Source of the DNA: Malania oleifera
Lineage: Eukaryota > Streptophyta > Magnoliopsida > Santalales > Ximeniaceae
Length of the DNA stretch: 64,000 nt
Assembly: GCF_029873635.1 (NCBI RefSeq)
Contig: NC_080425.1
Span: forward strand, 45,919,678-45,983,677
Direction of reading: 5' to 3'
A program made the translations under genes and the position numbers. Position 1 is the stretch's first letter; each line of letters starts with the position of its first letter. The notes under the pieces were generated by a model. The model was not told the DNA's origin and made no database searches. It saw only the letters and a program-made list of their open reading frames with translations. Positions 10,611-20,965 of this stretch are shown here, piece after piece.

Positions 10611-12542
10611 AGCATATTCGCTGAAGGGCAGCAAGCAGCCCCTCTCCCCAGTCCCCACACCCATCTGCCATTCAAAGGGTAAAAAGGAAAGTTACAAACT
10701 GACCTTGAAAATTTGTTGGCCTTCGGCAATAAGAAGGCTTCGAAGCCTGAGAGTGAGCACACCGAGGCTACCGAGCAGATCTACTCAGAATTGTAGACTT
10801 GGAGTTCCAGGCTTCCAGTTCCAGCAACTTGGCGAGTCATCGGCGACGGTGAAAGGTCTTCAGCAGCTCTGCCAGTCGTCGCAATCGGCACCTTCCTCCG
10901 CCAGTCGTCACAGTCGCACCAGCCAGCCTCTCGATTTCAGCTTCGGAGGCTCGAAGCTTGGAGTCATCGCTGGCTCGTTGCTTTGTGCTTCGCTCCTTCG
11001 ACTGTTCGAGGCTCCTTTGAGTTCCCTCGAATCCCTCCCCTCTCTCGGTCTGACTCGACTACAGGCCTCAGCGTATGAGACACTCTAACACCCACAGCAC
11101 TTTTCATTATGTTTTTTTTGTTTTTTAAATTATATTTTGTTGTACCACAGCCCTTTTCATTCTTTTCATTCTGTTTATTTTTTTAAATTATATTTTCTTG
11201 TAAAATAGGTTTGTTAAATTGAATTAAAAAAATTAATTTAATAGAGTAAAAAATTAGAAATCATTAATAATTATGTAAAATAAAATTTTCTTAATTTATA
11301 AATATTTTAATTGTATTATATTTTTTGAAAGATAATTATGAAAATTAATTCCATGACATAGCAAGCAATTATTAATGTTATATAATTAATATTTTTTAAG
11401 GTTAGTAAATAATTAATATTTACCAATAATAATTGAAGCCTTTTTTATAATAATATTTGAATATCAATAATCCACTTCTGCATTCACCATCTAAACAAAG
11501 CATTAAAATAATGTATGTACACAAGACATCCATGTGATGGCATTTTATATTATCTAGGCTTAATTGAGCTATATTTTTCACCATTCTTAAAGAATTCCAA
11601 GGAATACTCTGCACAATTATTATAATATTTAGTCTTAGGATTTGCCAAACTTATAGAAATAAAATTAATTCATGGCACCAATTGGCTAACATACTATTTA
11701 TGTCAGCTGGATAAAGTGGTCATTTTGATAAAGAAGATATCATATTCACTCCCATCTATTGAAAAAATATTAAATAATATTCATATTATAAAAGAAAAAA
11801 AAATTAAATAACATCTGTCACCCATTTTATGTTACATGTGTATCTACTTGCCATTTCTTGAGTAGGTTGACCATGTTTATTAATATTTTTTAAGTTTTAA
11901 AACATTATTTTGACCTTAAATTTAAAATTAGGTAAAATAAATGTTTACATCTATATTTTGTTTTTAGTTATCAAATAAAGTAAAAATTAATAACTTAATA
12001 AAAAAAATTAATCTAATAGTTAATACATTAATAAATTTGATTTTTACTAATTACTACTGGAATTTGTAGAAAAATTTAATTTTAATCCATATACTGAGAA
12101 AATGTTTAAAAAATTAAATAGTCAATTAGTAATGTATGGATCTCTATTTGTGATGCTATGATGTATATGAAAGTAGAGCAAAAATCTTTTTCACCTATTA
12201 ATTTCTTATAGTTATAAATGAAAATAAAATCAAGCTATAAAAAATAATGAAAATATCTTTTTAAAGATAAAGGAATATATTTTTTTTGTAATAAAATATC
12301 TAATATTTTATAATTTTGTTTATTTAAATATAAAAATAATAAACATTTCTTATTATTTTTAATCAAATATTATACTTATTTTTACGTAATAAGTATTTAA
12401 AATTAGGACTATTTAGTACTTATTATTTAATATTTACTAAATTACTAATTATATTATTCCTGTCATTGTAGGAAGGTTGTAAGTTGTAACTTTGTATTTT
12501 CTTTATATTTTGTGTAGAGATCATCAAATTAAGTCTATCAAT

Positions 12543-15500
12543 ATGTCACGTGATAGAGGAAATGAAAACTTACCTAGTGAAGATATTGGATGGCATTTTG
12601 GTACTGCGGTAGACGGTAATAGACATGTTATTATGTGTAAGTTAAGTGGGAAGATAATCAAAGGGGGCATTACATGCTTGAAACAACACTTGGCACATAA
12701 AAAGGGTCAAGTAGCTGGATGCTCAAATGTGACCACACAAGTAAGAGAACAAATGATGAAACATCTACAACAGTATGCTGAGAAGAAAAGAGATAAACAA
12801 AAAAGGCAAGAAGAAGCAGAAGCCTAAATTAGAGGAGATTTTGAGAATTTGAGCGATGAAGAAGACTTGGAAGAAGAAAGTATGAGATTTGCTCGACAAG
12901 AAAGCATGCGATCACAACAACAATGGGAAGATAGACAAAGATTTCGAGCAAGAACAACTGGAAGGGGTAATATTTATGAAGAGGGAGGTGGCTCTGGCAG
13001 TGGTGCTACCAGTGGTTTCAATAAAGCAGGAGCTCGATCTTATAGTGGTCGAGAAGCTGGAGGTAGTGGACGACAATGGATCAATCCTGATGCCCCCTGA
13101 AACTAGACTAAAGGCAATGGATCCTATTTTAGAAAGAAGCAAGAGTGCGAAACAACCAAAACTCAACACAAAGTTACTGAAAGGTTTAAGAAGTAAATTA
13201 GGAAAAGCGGTTGGAAAATTCCTAATTTATAATCAGATTCCAGCGAATGTAGCTGACTCTCCATTTACGCAGCCTATGCTTGATATTGCTGCAGAGGTTG
13301 GAAAGGGGGTGAAGGGTCCATCACCCTATGAGATATCTGAAATTTATTTGGAGCAAGAGTATCAAGAAATGAAAAATTATATAGCTTCTTTTGCTGGAAT
13401 TTGGAAGGAAAGAGGTGTAACACTTATGTGTGATGGTTGGTCAGGACCAACTAGAAAACACATTATAAACTTTTTAGTTTATTGCGATAGAGGCACCGTG
13501 TTTCATAAATCAGTTGATGCCTCTGATGTGTCAAGCAGAACAGCTAAATATTATTTCAGGTAATTTTCTAATTTTAATTGTATATGCAAATAGTATTATG
13601 GACTTGCATGTTTTTAATTAAATAGTAGTAATTATTGAATCTATAATTTCATTTCAGATTAATGGATGAGGTGGTTGAAGAAATTGGAGAGGAGAATGTT
13701 GTCCAAGTAGTGACTGATAATGAAGCTGCAATGAAGGCAGGAGGAAAATTATTAATGCAGAAGAGGCCCAATGTCTATTGGACAGCATGTGCAGCTCATT
13801 GCATAGACCTTATTCTTGAAGATATTGGTAAGAAAAGTAACGTGAAGAAGGTCTTAGAAGATGCAAGAACAATAACCTCATTTATTTACAACCACACATG
13901 GACAGTAAATTTCATAAAGAAATTCACAAATAATAGAGAGTTACTTCGCCCTGCCATCACTCGATTTGCCACAAATTTCATTGCTTTGGAGACTATTGTC
14001 AGGCATAAACAAGCACTAAGGGAAATGTTTACATCTGATGCTTGGAAAAACTCAAGGTTTGGAATGGCAAAATCAGGCCTAGCATATGATTCAAAGAAAA
14101 TTATTTTAGGCAAAGAGTTTTGGCAAAAGGCCTCTGATATAATTAAAGTGCAAGAACCCTTGGTGAAAGTTCTTAAATTGGTTGATGGTGATGAAAAACC
14201 AACCATGGGCTTCATATACGAGGCAATTGATAGGGCAAAGTTGGCCATTCAAAAAGATTGCCGGTTTTACAAAGACTATTGGAAAATTATTGACAACCGG
14301 TGGAGTTTTCAGTTGCACCAAGATTTGCACGCTGCTGGTAAGTGTAAATCAAATACAATTTCTTATTATTTTAACTTTTAAATTATGCATAGTTGCATTA
14401 GAAAACTATTGATTAATATGTGTCTAAATTTAATTGTAGGGTATTTTTTGAACCCACAATTTCTTTATAGTGCCCCACCCTCTCCTGAAGTTGCTAGAGA
14501 AGTCATGGATGGAGTTAAAAAAGTGATAACCAAGTTGGTACCCGATATAGATACTCAAATTCGGGCTATTAATCAAGTAAGTATTGGTTCCATTAAGTTA
14601 AATAATGAATTGTTCTAGTATTCTGTAATACTTTCAAGAATAATTATTAATACATCTAATTAATTAATTATATTTCACAATCATCATTTTTTAGTTGTTG
14701 CTATATCGAGATAGGCAGAAGACTTTTGGAACCCCGTTGGCTCAAAGGGCAGTGAAACAAACAAATCCTGGTAAATATGGCTATATAGCTAAATAATGGA
14801 GAATTACTCTATTTTCTCTCTTTGTGTTCAAATTTGACTTTTGAAATACGCTATACTAACATAAAACTCTTTTTAATTATTCATGCAGCTAAATGGTGGA
14901 TTCATTATAGCTTGTGTGCTCCTGAGCTCCAAAGAATAGCAATTAGAGTTCTTAGCCAGACCACATCAGCTTCGAACTGTGAGCGTAATTGGAGCACCTT
15001 TAGCCTCATCCATACGAAAACAAGAAATAGATTAAAGTACATGAGACTACAAAAACTTGTTTTCGTACATTACAACATGAGGTTAAAGTTAAGACGTACA
15101 ATGAGAAGAAGCCAACGAGAAATTGAAGAGGGTTTCCTATCAATTTGGACTACATTTTCGAAGAAGATGATCCTTTAAGTCAATGGTTAGAGGAGAGAGA
15201 AACACCACTACTCGACGGTCAGGACAATTCAAATTAGTTAAATGAAGAGGTTGGTGGTACTACAGAAGGAGGTGATCAACCACCAATAAACGCGCATGAT
15301 GATTCAGGTTTAAGCCCTGAACGTACACAAAGTGATGACAATCTTGGTTTGAGCCCACCAAGTGATGATGATGGTAATAGTGGTGTTGGAGCTGGGGTTG
15401 GGGGGGGTGGCAGTGGTGGTGGTGGAGGCGGCGATGTAGAATATAATTATGGATATGATACAGGGACATCATTTGGAAGGGATATATATCCTTCTGATCC

Positions 15501-15990
15501 TTATGGACTACATGACATACCTGAAAATTATGACTTGGGTATTCCTCCAGGGAACCAATCTTCACAACCCAGGAGAAGGAGGAGTGCTCGTGGTGACCCT
15601 AGCGATTCTACTGAAGATTCATATGGTGTGGTTCGTAGTTTTGGCGAGTTTGGTTTAGATGGTTCATCATCACAATCATATGGATCTCATCCAGCATATC
15701 CACATTATGCATCTCGTGACTCACATTTTTATCCCAGTGGATCAGGAATCTCAGGATCTAGTGAGTCTTCTTCTACACACTACCCAGAGCCAGCCCCTGC
15801 CCCAACTTATAGACATTATTCAGGAGAATTTTCATCACCAGTACATTTTCAAGAGCAACAACAAAATGATGCAAACTTGGGTTCATTCAACTATGTATTT
15901 CCACAAGGATGGGGAGATAATTTCCCATCCCAATCTCAAGATACAGATGCAAATTATGAAGACCCTCCACGTCATTCTTTTTGGTGGTGA
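12543..15990 (+). pseudogene. hAT transposase (BED finger, DUF659, hAT dimerisation), decayed
   Basis: The start is ATG at 12543. Inferred exons are 12543-13559, 13658-14337, 14440-14576, 14695-14770 and from 14889 on, all with GT-AG borders. Domains in order are: an N-terminal BED-type finger (MCKLSGKIIKGG then LKQHLAHKKGQVAGC; the usual second Cys is Ser); an acidic/Gly-rich linker; DUF659 (GPSPYEISEIYLEQEYQEM, MCDGWSGPTRKHIINFLVYC); the RNase H-like core (VTDNEAAMKAG, CAAHCIDLILEDIGK); the C-terminal dimerisation domain (WWIHYSLCAPELQRIAIRVL, SASNCERNWS); and a long Gly/Ser/Pro/Tyr-rich tail ending RHSFWW. There is a TAA stop at 12825, a frameshift near 13090 and another near 15170, so no intact protein can be made. 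Confidence 0.92.
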
Positions 15991-16491
15991 CATGTGTTAT
16001 ATTATAAATTTGTAATATTGTATTCATGTATTTTCAATTATTTATTGATATTTGATATTAATCACTTTTTAAATTCATGTATGTGTAATGTGTATATTGA
16101 GTATTAAGTCTATTGAGTATTGATTCATTTTTAGTAACTTTATGACTTAAATTAATTGATTCTTACATTTCTACATCTTTTTATTCATTAAAGTAATGTA
16201 AACTATAAAAAAATATGTTTCTTTTTGTAAACAGTGCACTAAAATTAATATAAAAATCATAATGCCTATTAAAAAGCATTTGTAGGTTGAATGAAAGCCT
16301 TCAAAATTCATTAAAAATCATGTATTAATGGATTTCATGCTTATTTTTTAATTTTCGCATGGTTGTGCATGCGTGAAAAAAATTCACGACCGTTACACCC
16401 GCTTCCCGTTACGTAACACCCGCGTCTCCCGCGACCCGCAACACTCGCGACTGTTTCGCGACGTTACCCGCGACCGCGATTTCGAACCATG
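15991..16491 (+). other. 3' end of hAT element
   Basis: AT-rich trailer after the transposase stop, followed by a GC-rich terminal region (16365-16491) with CCGTTAC-like motifs and the right inverted repeat. Confidence 0.75.
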
Positions 16492-16516
16492 GTTTCATCA
16501 TCTTTAGGAGTGGTAT
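16492..16516 (-). pseudogene. EMB8-like exon 4, upstream half
   Basis: On the minus strand the acceptor GTGACAG is followed by ATACCACTCC, encoding NTTPKDDE in frame with exon 3. It stops at the hAT insertion. Bases 16492-16499 are the right target duplication. Confidence 0.88.
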
Positions 16517-17142
16517 CTGTCACATGGGAAACATATTATGACTGAAGAAATCAAGAGCAGGTGCATGGCATAAATTAGGAGAAGGTCAACCACTCAAAAC
16601 TCTTACCAACTTCAACAAAATAAAGACGAACAGAATTTCTGTAACCAGCAAGTAAACCAAGAAGATTTTGGAAACAAAAATGTAAAATATCTTTTTCCCT
16701 ACAATCGGCAGAGATACGGAAAGAGAATACTTGCTCGCCCTAAACTAAATTCAACCATGATTCATAAGAGTTACTCAAACGAGAATCCAAGAAAATAATT
16801 ATACAGTAATTCGCATTTCTGAACAGCAGTAAATTGCTCATCTTCATCGCTGACAAAAACAAAAACATTGATTGTTTTCCAATTCAGCACTTAGGCACGA
16901 GCGGTTTCAAAGGATCCCTAAAAGGCTTTGCCTCTTACAATAAGAGTTAGACAGCAAGGAGTCGTTGATTTGGATGAAATGCTTTGATGGGAATCATGAC
17001 AATAACCATTACAGAAACTGCATATTTTAGTGATCGCAGGGAACTAAAGGGAAAATGTGATTGAAAAAATGAAACCAAAGAAGTTCTAGCTACATCATCA
17101 TTCAGGCAAATATCAAATTATAAGAACAGATAAAAAATTTAC
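16517..17142 (-). other. Intron 3 of EMB8-like copy 2
   Basis: Non-coding DNA between the exon 3 donor (GTAAAT) and the exon 4 acceptor (ACAG). No repeat or gene was recognised. Confidence 0.8.
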
Positions 17143-17204
17143 TATCAGGATTTCTGAGCCAATCTAAAGCAATTGTTGCACCATCAGATGTATGGAAGAG
17201 CTCT
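17143..17204 (-). pseudogene. EMB8-like exon 3
   Basis: The 62-base exon, with acceptor TTTACAG and donor GTAAAT, encodes RELFHTSDGATIALDWL then RNPD. The (S/P)DGGTIALDW motif is typical of this hydrolase family near the N-terminus. Confidence 0.92.
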
Positions 17205-17558
17205 CTGTAAACAATAATTGGCAAGAAATTAGCCAAATAATAATAAATAAATAAATAACAATTAAAATAAGCTCTTTGTGTCTTTAATTCGACACCAAGA
17301 AACCATTGTTAATCATAAGTTTCCAAATAAATCGACTAAAACTATTTTATACATGTGAATCACTATTATCACATTTTCATTATTATACATGTGAATCACT
17401 ATTATCACATGTCTTATAATACAATCAAATGAATTATATTGCTGTGCTTTGTAAAATTATAAACTAAATTCTTTTTAAAAAAATATTATCTTGTACTGTT
17501 GACATTGTTAATAGAAACATAGAGGTTGAATGGCACATTAACATATGGGATTTCTGAC

Positions 17559-17648
17559 CTTGTATACTTGACGACTGGAGGTCTCCCAAAAAAGCTCATA
17601 AAAATTGTCTGTAGATGAGGACTAGCAAGCCATGGAGTAGCCAAATAC
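17559..17648 (-). pseudogene. EMB8-like exon 2
   Basis: The 90-base exon, with acceptor GAGTAG and donor GTCAGA, encodes YLATPWLASPHLQT, IFMSFFGRPP and VVKYT. HGRYLATPWLxSPHLQT across the exon 1/2 junction is highly characteristic of EMB8-like proteins. Confidence 0.93.
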
Positions 17649-19262
17649 CTACTCAAATCACCAAAGCAGTTTGATTAGATAAAAAATATATATTTAAAAA
17701 AAGAAAAGAAAAGTGGAAATCAAGATTTTGTAAGAAACTTAATAAGGGCTTGTTCAATTATTCAAGATAGTTTTTTATTTTTATTTTTTTTTAAGAAATT
17801 ACAAAATATAAAATTTTCATTTTTGTAAAAACTAAAATTATTTTTCTTTATTGTGAAAAACAGTTTTCATTTATCATTTTAATTTCTAAAGAATTACAAA
17901 AATGTCAACTTAATTATTTTTGTAGTTTAAAAAATTTGTATAAGAAATGAAAAAAAAAAGATTTTTTTGTGCGATTACTTGTAGAAAAGTTTGATTTTAT
18001 ATTTCTAATTTTACAAGCAATTACAAAAAAGACACATCTCGCTTTCCTATTTTTTTGAATTTGTATAGGAGAGTTGAAGAGAAATCCTTTTATTATTTTC
18101 TAAAATTTTAGTTAATTATATAATTTCTTAAAAATTAAAAACAAGTTTTTTATTGTTATTTGAAAATCTAGAAGTGGAGCATAAAAAATATTTTCAACAA
18201 CTAAATATGCTCTTCATCATTTTCTACCTTTTTCATACAAATCTTGTAAAATTGAAAATTGTGTCGACATTTTTATAATTCTTTGAACTAAAAAAAAAAA
18301 AAAAATTATTTTTCACAACTAAACAGCCAGGACCTAAATAATTAAACTATACCGCATTATTTTTCATTTTTTCAAGATATATTTATAAAATCTAGAAAAC
18401 AAGAAAAAATTTCTATACAAATTAAATTTGAAAAACTAGAAAATTAGGTGATGTTTTTGTTATTACTTGAAAAATTGAAACTGAAATTTTAAGAATATGT
18501 AAAACTATTTTTCATAAGTGAAAATGACATCATTATTATTTTTCAAATACCAAAAATTAAAAACAAGGTAATTTTTCCTACTTCTTTGAAAAATGGAAAC
18601 AAAATTGTTTTGTAAAGACATGCCCCTAATATTTCAAGACCAAAAAACGAAACTATATTATCTACAAATTTTAAAATGCTTTTAAGTTAGATGAGATGAT
18701 TCCTACTTTAAGCTAGCCCTCATATTAATTATAGTTAATTATATTTTCAAACTAATCAAACATAAACTATTTGTCTCATTGATAATGTGGATAAGATTTC
18801 ATCTTTAAATTATCTGCATTTTCATATATAAAAAATATGAAGGCCAAATGCATGAGATTGTCAACGAATAGATTATAATTCAAGTTAAGGCAATAAAAAT
18901 TTGAGAACAACAAGAAATGGAGACGTAGCTAGCGACTGTTATACAAATGGAGGAATAGGAAAAGGAAAAAGAAAGGATACCTACTGAGGCAAAAATAATC
19001 TGATGCCAAGTCAGAAGTAATATGTAGAACATCAAATTAGGTAATAATGAAACACCCCAATGTGGAGCTAGATCATGAGTTGATAAAAGGTCAAAATATT
19101 TGAATTATTTAATAGTGTGGATGCTGAACTGCATTCAACCAAATTTGAGCACTGCAACAATTATATATATATAAATTATTTCCAAATTTCAAAAGATGAA
19201 GAAACGTCAATATAGTACGAAGCGACTAAAGAACCAGAACCCAAACGCGGGAACTTGATTCT

Positions 19263-19304
19263 AATAATGAGTCAACAATATATATATATTGTTGACTCAT
19301 TATT
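19263..19304. repeat. Perfect 42-bp palindrome
   Basis: Two 21-base arms are exact reverse complements with no spacer: AATAATGAGTCAACAATATAT followed directly by its complement. It could extrude as a cruciform. Confidence 0.95.
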
Positions 19305-19414
19305 AAAATTATATGTATATATATATTTATATACATATATACATATATATTTATTTATTTATTTATTTATATATACACACTTGCGTTTATCATGCATGCA
19401 GACCCAATATAATT

Positions 19415-19436
19415 TTGTGTGTGTGTGTGTGTGTGT
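19415..19436. repeat. GT microsatellite
   Basis: A run of about eleven GT units followed by ATGC-rich repeats (GCATACATGCATG). Confidence 0.9.
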
Positions 19437-19509
19437 ATGCATACATGCATGAATGTATTGATGTGTATATAGCATATATAGTATAGATGGTGGGAGTAGT
19501 GGGACTGGC

Positions 19510-19901
19510 CTTCCATGGAGGATTGAACAGCGGGAAACGACAGAGTGGTAGAGGGGGGAGTGGGGATGGAACTTCAAGCGCGCACTATGACCCCGGAAGC
19601 CGGTGAGGAGATCGCCAAGAAGATGAAACTCCATGTAGTTATAGATCATCGTAAAGATGATAATAAAGGCCAAGGATAATAACAATAAGTAGCAGAAGGA
19701 AGAATAATAAGTAGTAGTACTGGTAGTAGTAGTAGTAGTGTAGGGAATGAGATGAAGATGATGAGAAAGAGGGAGAAGAAGAAGCGAGCTACCATTGGAG
19801 ATGCAGAAGTAGATGAGGAAGGAGTTCATTAGGAGGGCTGTTAAGTAGTGGGGAAAGGGTATAAGAAAAGCTGCTCTGAGGAGCTTGGGCAGAGGTTCCA
19901 T
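19510..19901 (-). pseudogene. EMB8-like exon 1 (copy 2)
   Basis: The ATG is at 19899-19901. The product has a hydrophobic N-terminal segment (LIPFPHYLTALLMNSFLIYF), an insertion rich in Ser/Thr/Tyr caused by a microsatellite (TTTTTTSTTTYYSS), a second hydrophobic stretch (LLLLSLAFIIIF) and the conserved MEFHLLGDLLTGFRGHSARL and SPLYHSVVSRCSILHGR. The two hydrophobic stretches suggest a membrane anchor. The codon for the last Arg is completed by exon 2. The length is near that of family members except for the Thr/Ser expansion. Confidence 0.88.
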
Positions 19902-19967
19902 GGTATGTATGGCTTCTGTACTATGTAAATCTGCATATTGATATATTTATACTGGTGGGCAAGGGAG

Positions 19968-20960
19968 AACACAATAACTATCTCTAAGAAATGAGATCGG
20001 AAAGAGTGGGTGAATGAGAACTTACTCAAAAATTCTCTCCACCACTAATTCTTTCACTCGCTAATCCTTCTCTTCCTTGGAAAAATTGTTATGAAAAATA
20101 AAAGTTGAGAGCTTCCTATTTATAAGAAAATTTTGGAGAAGAAATGAAATTTGTAAAAGTGTGGGGAGAGAGGTGAAATTATAATTTTTTTAAAATTAAA
20201 GAATGGACAAGGGATGGGCTAGGTATGGGCTAAGTATGGGATGGGGATGGAGGCCATGTGAGAGTACTTGCCACCACTCCCATTTAATTAATTTTTAATT
20301 AATTACTTAATTATTTAATTATTTATATATTTATTTATTTTATTTATTTATTTTTTAATCATTATTATCATTGTTATTACTTTTAAACTATTTTTAGTAT
20401 TTATTTATTTTATTATTTATTTTTGAAAAAGAATTAAATTTGAATTTTGAAAACTCATGTAGGCCCCACATGGTCTTGTGGGCCCCACACAACTTCGAGA
20501 CCCAAGTGGATCCTACGTAACTCCAATAGTCCTTATGCGATTTTATAAGCCCTACATAACTCCGGAACTCATGTGAATCCCACACGACTTCGAGACTCAT
20601 GTGGGCCCCACATAGTCTTGTGGGCAACATATGATACCTATATTATTATTATCTTACTATGTATTTCTATAAATTATGTCTGTCAAAACACTATTTTATG
20701 TATATATACTTATTTACGTGTACAAATAGTGTCTATCATGTTTATCCTATGAAATTCCATTTTGACCAGGCCGACCTCCAAGGAGCGACTGAGCCGCAAT
20801 GGTCTCTGAGCACTCGCTAAGACAAGGTCTTTCTTTGGCATCAAACATGAAATCAAGGATCCTATAAAAAACACTTCTGTATTGATATTGACTTAATGAC
20901 CATTTTTATTATTTTATTATTATTGTACTTTAATCGTATATATATTTTTGGGTCATCACA
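19968..20960 (+). mobile_element. Inner LTR, right part (second copy of 5519-6168 plus the LTR end)
   Basis: Bases 19968-20616 repeat 5519-6168 at about 97% identity by hand count, with nearly all differences being transitions. From 20617 the sequence is unique and runs to GGGTCATCACA at 20960, followed by the duplication AAAAG. It therefore carries the true 3' end of the inner LTR, while its 5' end is replaced by the EMB8 upstream DNA. Confidence 0.88.
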
Positions 20961-20965
20961 AAAAG

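Larger units (their letters stand above)
10403..16491 (+). mobile_element. Complete hAT DNA transposon (6,089 bp) inside EMB8-like exon 4
   Basis: Imperfect terminal inverted repeats start CATGGTT at both ends (left CATGGTTTTAAATAACGGCCG, right on the minus strand CATGGTTCGAAATCGCGGTCG; 16 of 21 positions agree). An 8-bp target duplication flanks it: GTTTCGTC at 10395-10402 and GTTTCATC at 16492-16499, with one mismatch. Eight-base duplications are diagnostic for hAT. The subterminal 180 bases hold many CCGTTAC/GTAACGG motifs. The interior encodes a hAT transposase on the plus strand. The transposase has a stop and frameshifts, so the copy is probably non-autonomous now. Confidence 0.95.
17649..19509 (-). 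other. Intron 1 of EMB8-like copy 2
   Basis: AT-rich intron with no coding signal. Near its 5' (high-coordinate) end it holds a perfect 42-bp palindrome (19263-19304), TA-rich runs to about 19378, and a GT microsatellite (about 19415-19436). The donor on the minus strand is AAG then GCCAGT. In-frame joining therefore needs a GC donor in place of GT. This is a rare GC-AG intron or a mutated splice site. Confidence 0.7.
10346..19901 (-). pseudogene. EMB8-like alpha/beta-hydrolase, partial second copy (exons 1-4)
   Basis: Four consecutive exons of an EMB8-like gene lie on the minus strand: exon 1 19510-19901, exon 2 17559-17648, exon 3 17143-17204 and exon 4 split as 16492-16516 plus 10346-10402. 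The reading frame is continuous across all three junctions. Motifs in order are FHLLGDLLTGFRG and VVSRCSILHGR (exon 1), YLATPWLASPHLQT and FFGRPPVVKYT (exon 2), ELFHTSDGATIALDWL (exon 3) and TVIVIPGL (exon 4). These match the N-terminal part of EMB8-type alpha/beta-hydrolases (putative esterases, N-terminal membrane anchor). The catalytic Ser/Asp/His exons are missing. A 6.1-kb hAT transposon interrupts exon 4, and only 66 bases of upstream DNA remain before foreign LTR sequence. It is non-functional. Confidence 0.9.

Noticed and set aside
15260-15565. Antisense frame rich in His opposite the hAT transposase tail
   Set aside because: It is the shadow of the low-complexity Gly/Tyr tail, with no homology signature or conserved motif of its own.
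19359-19509. Extension of EMB8-like exon 1 into HTHTHTH and further
   Set aside because: This is intron sequence read through a GT microsatellite. The frame joins exon 2 correctly only if splicing occurs after HGR.
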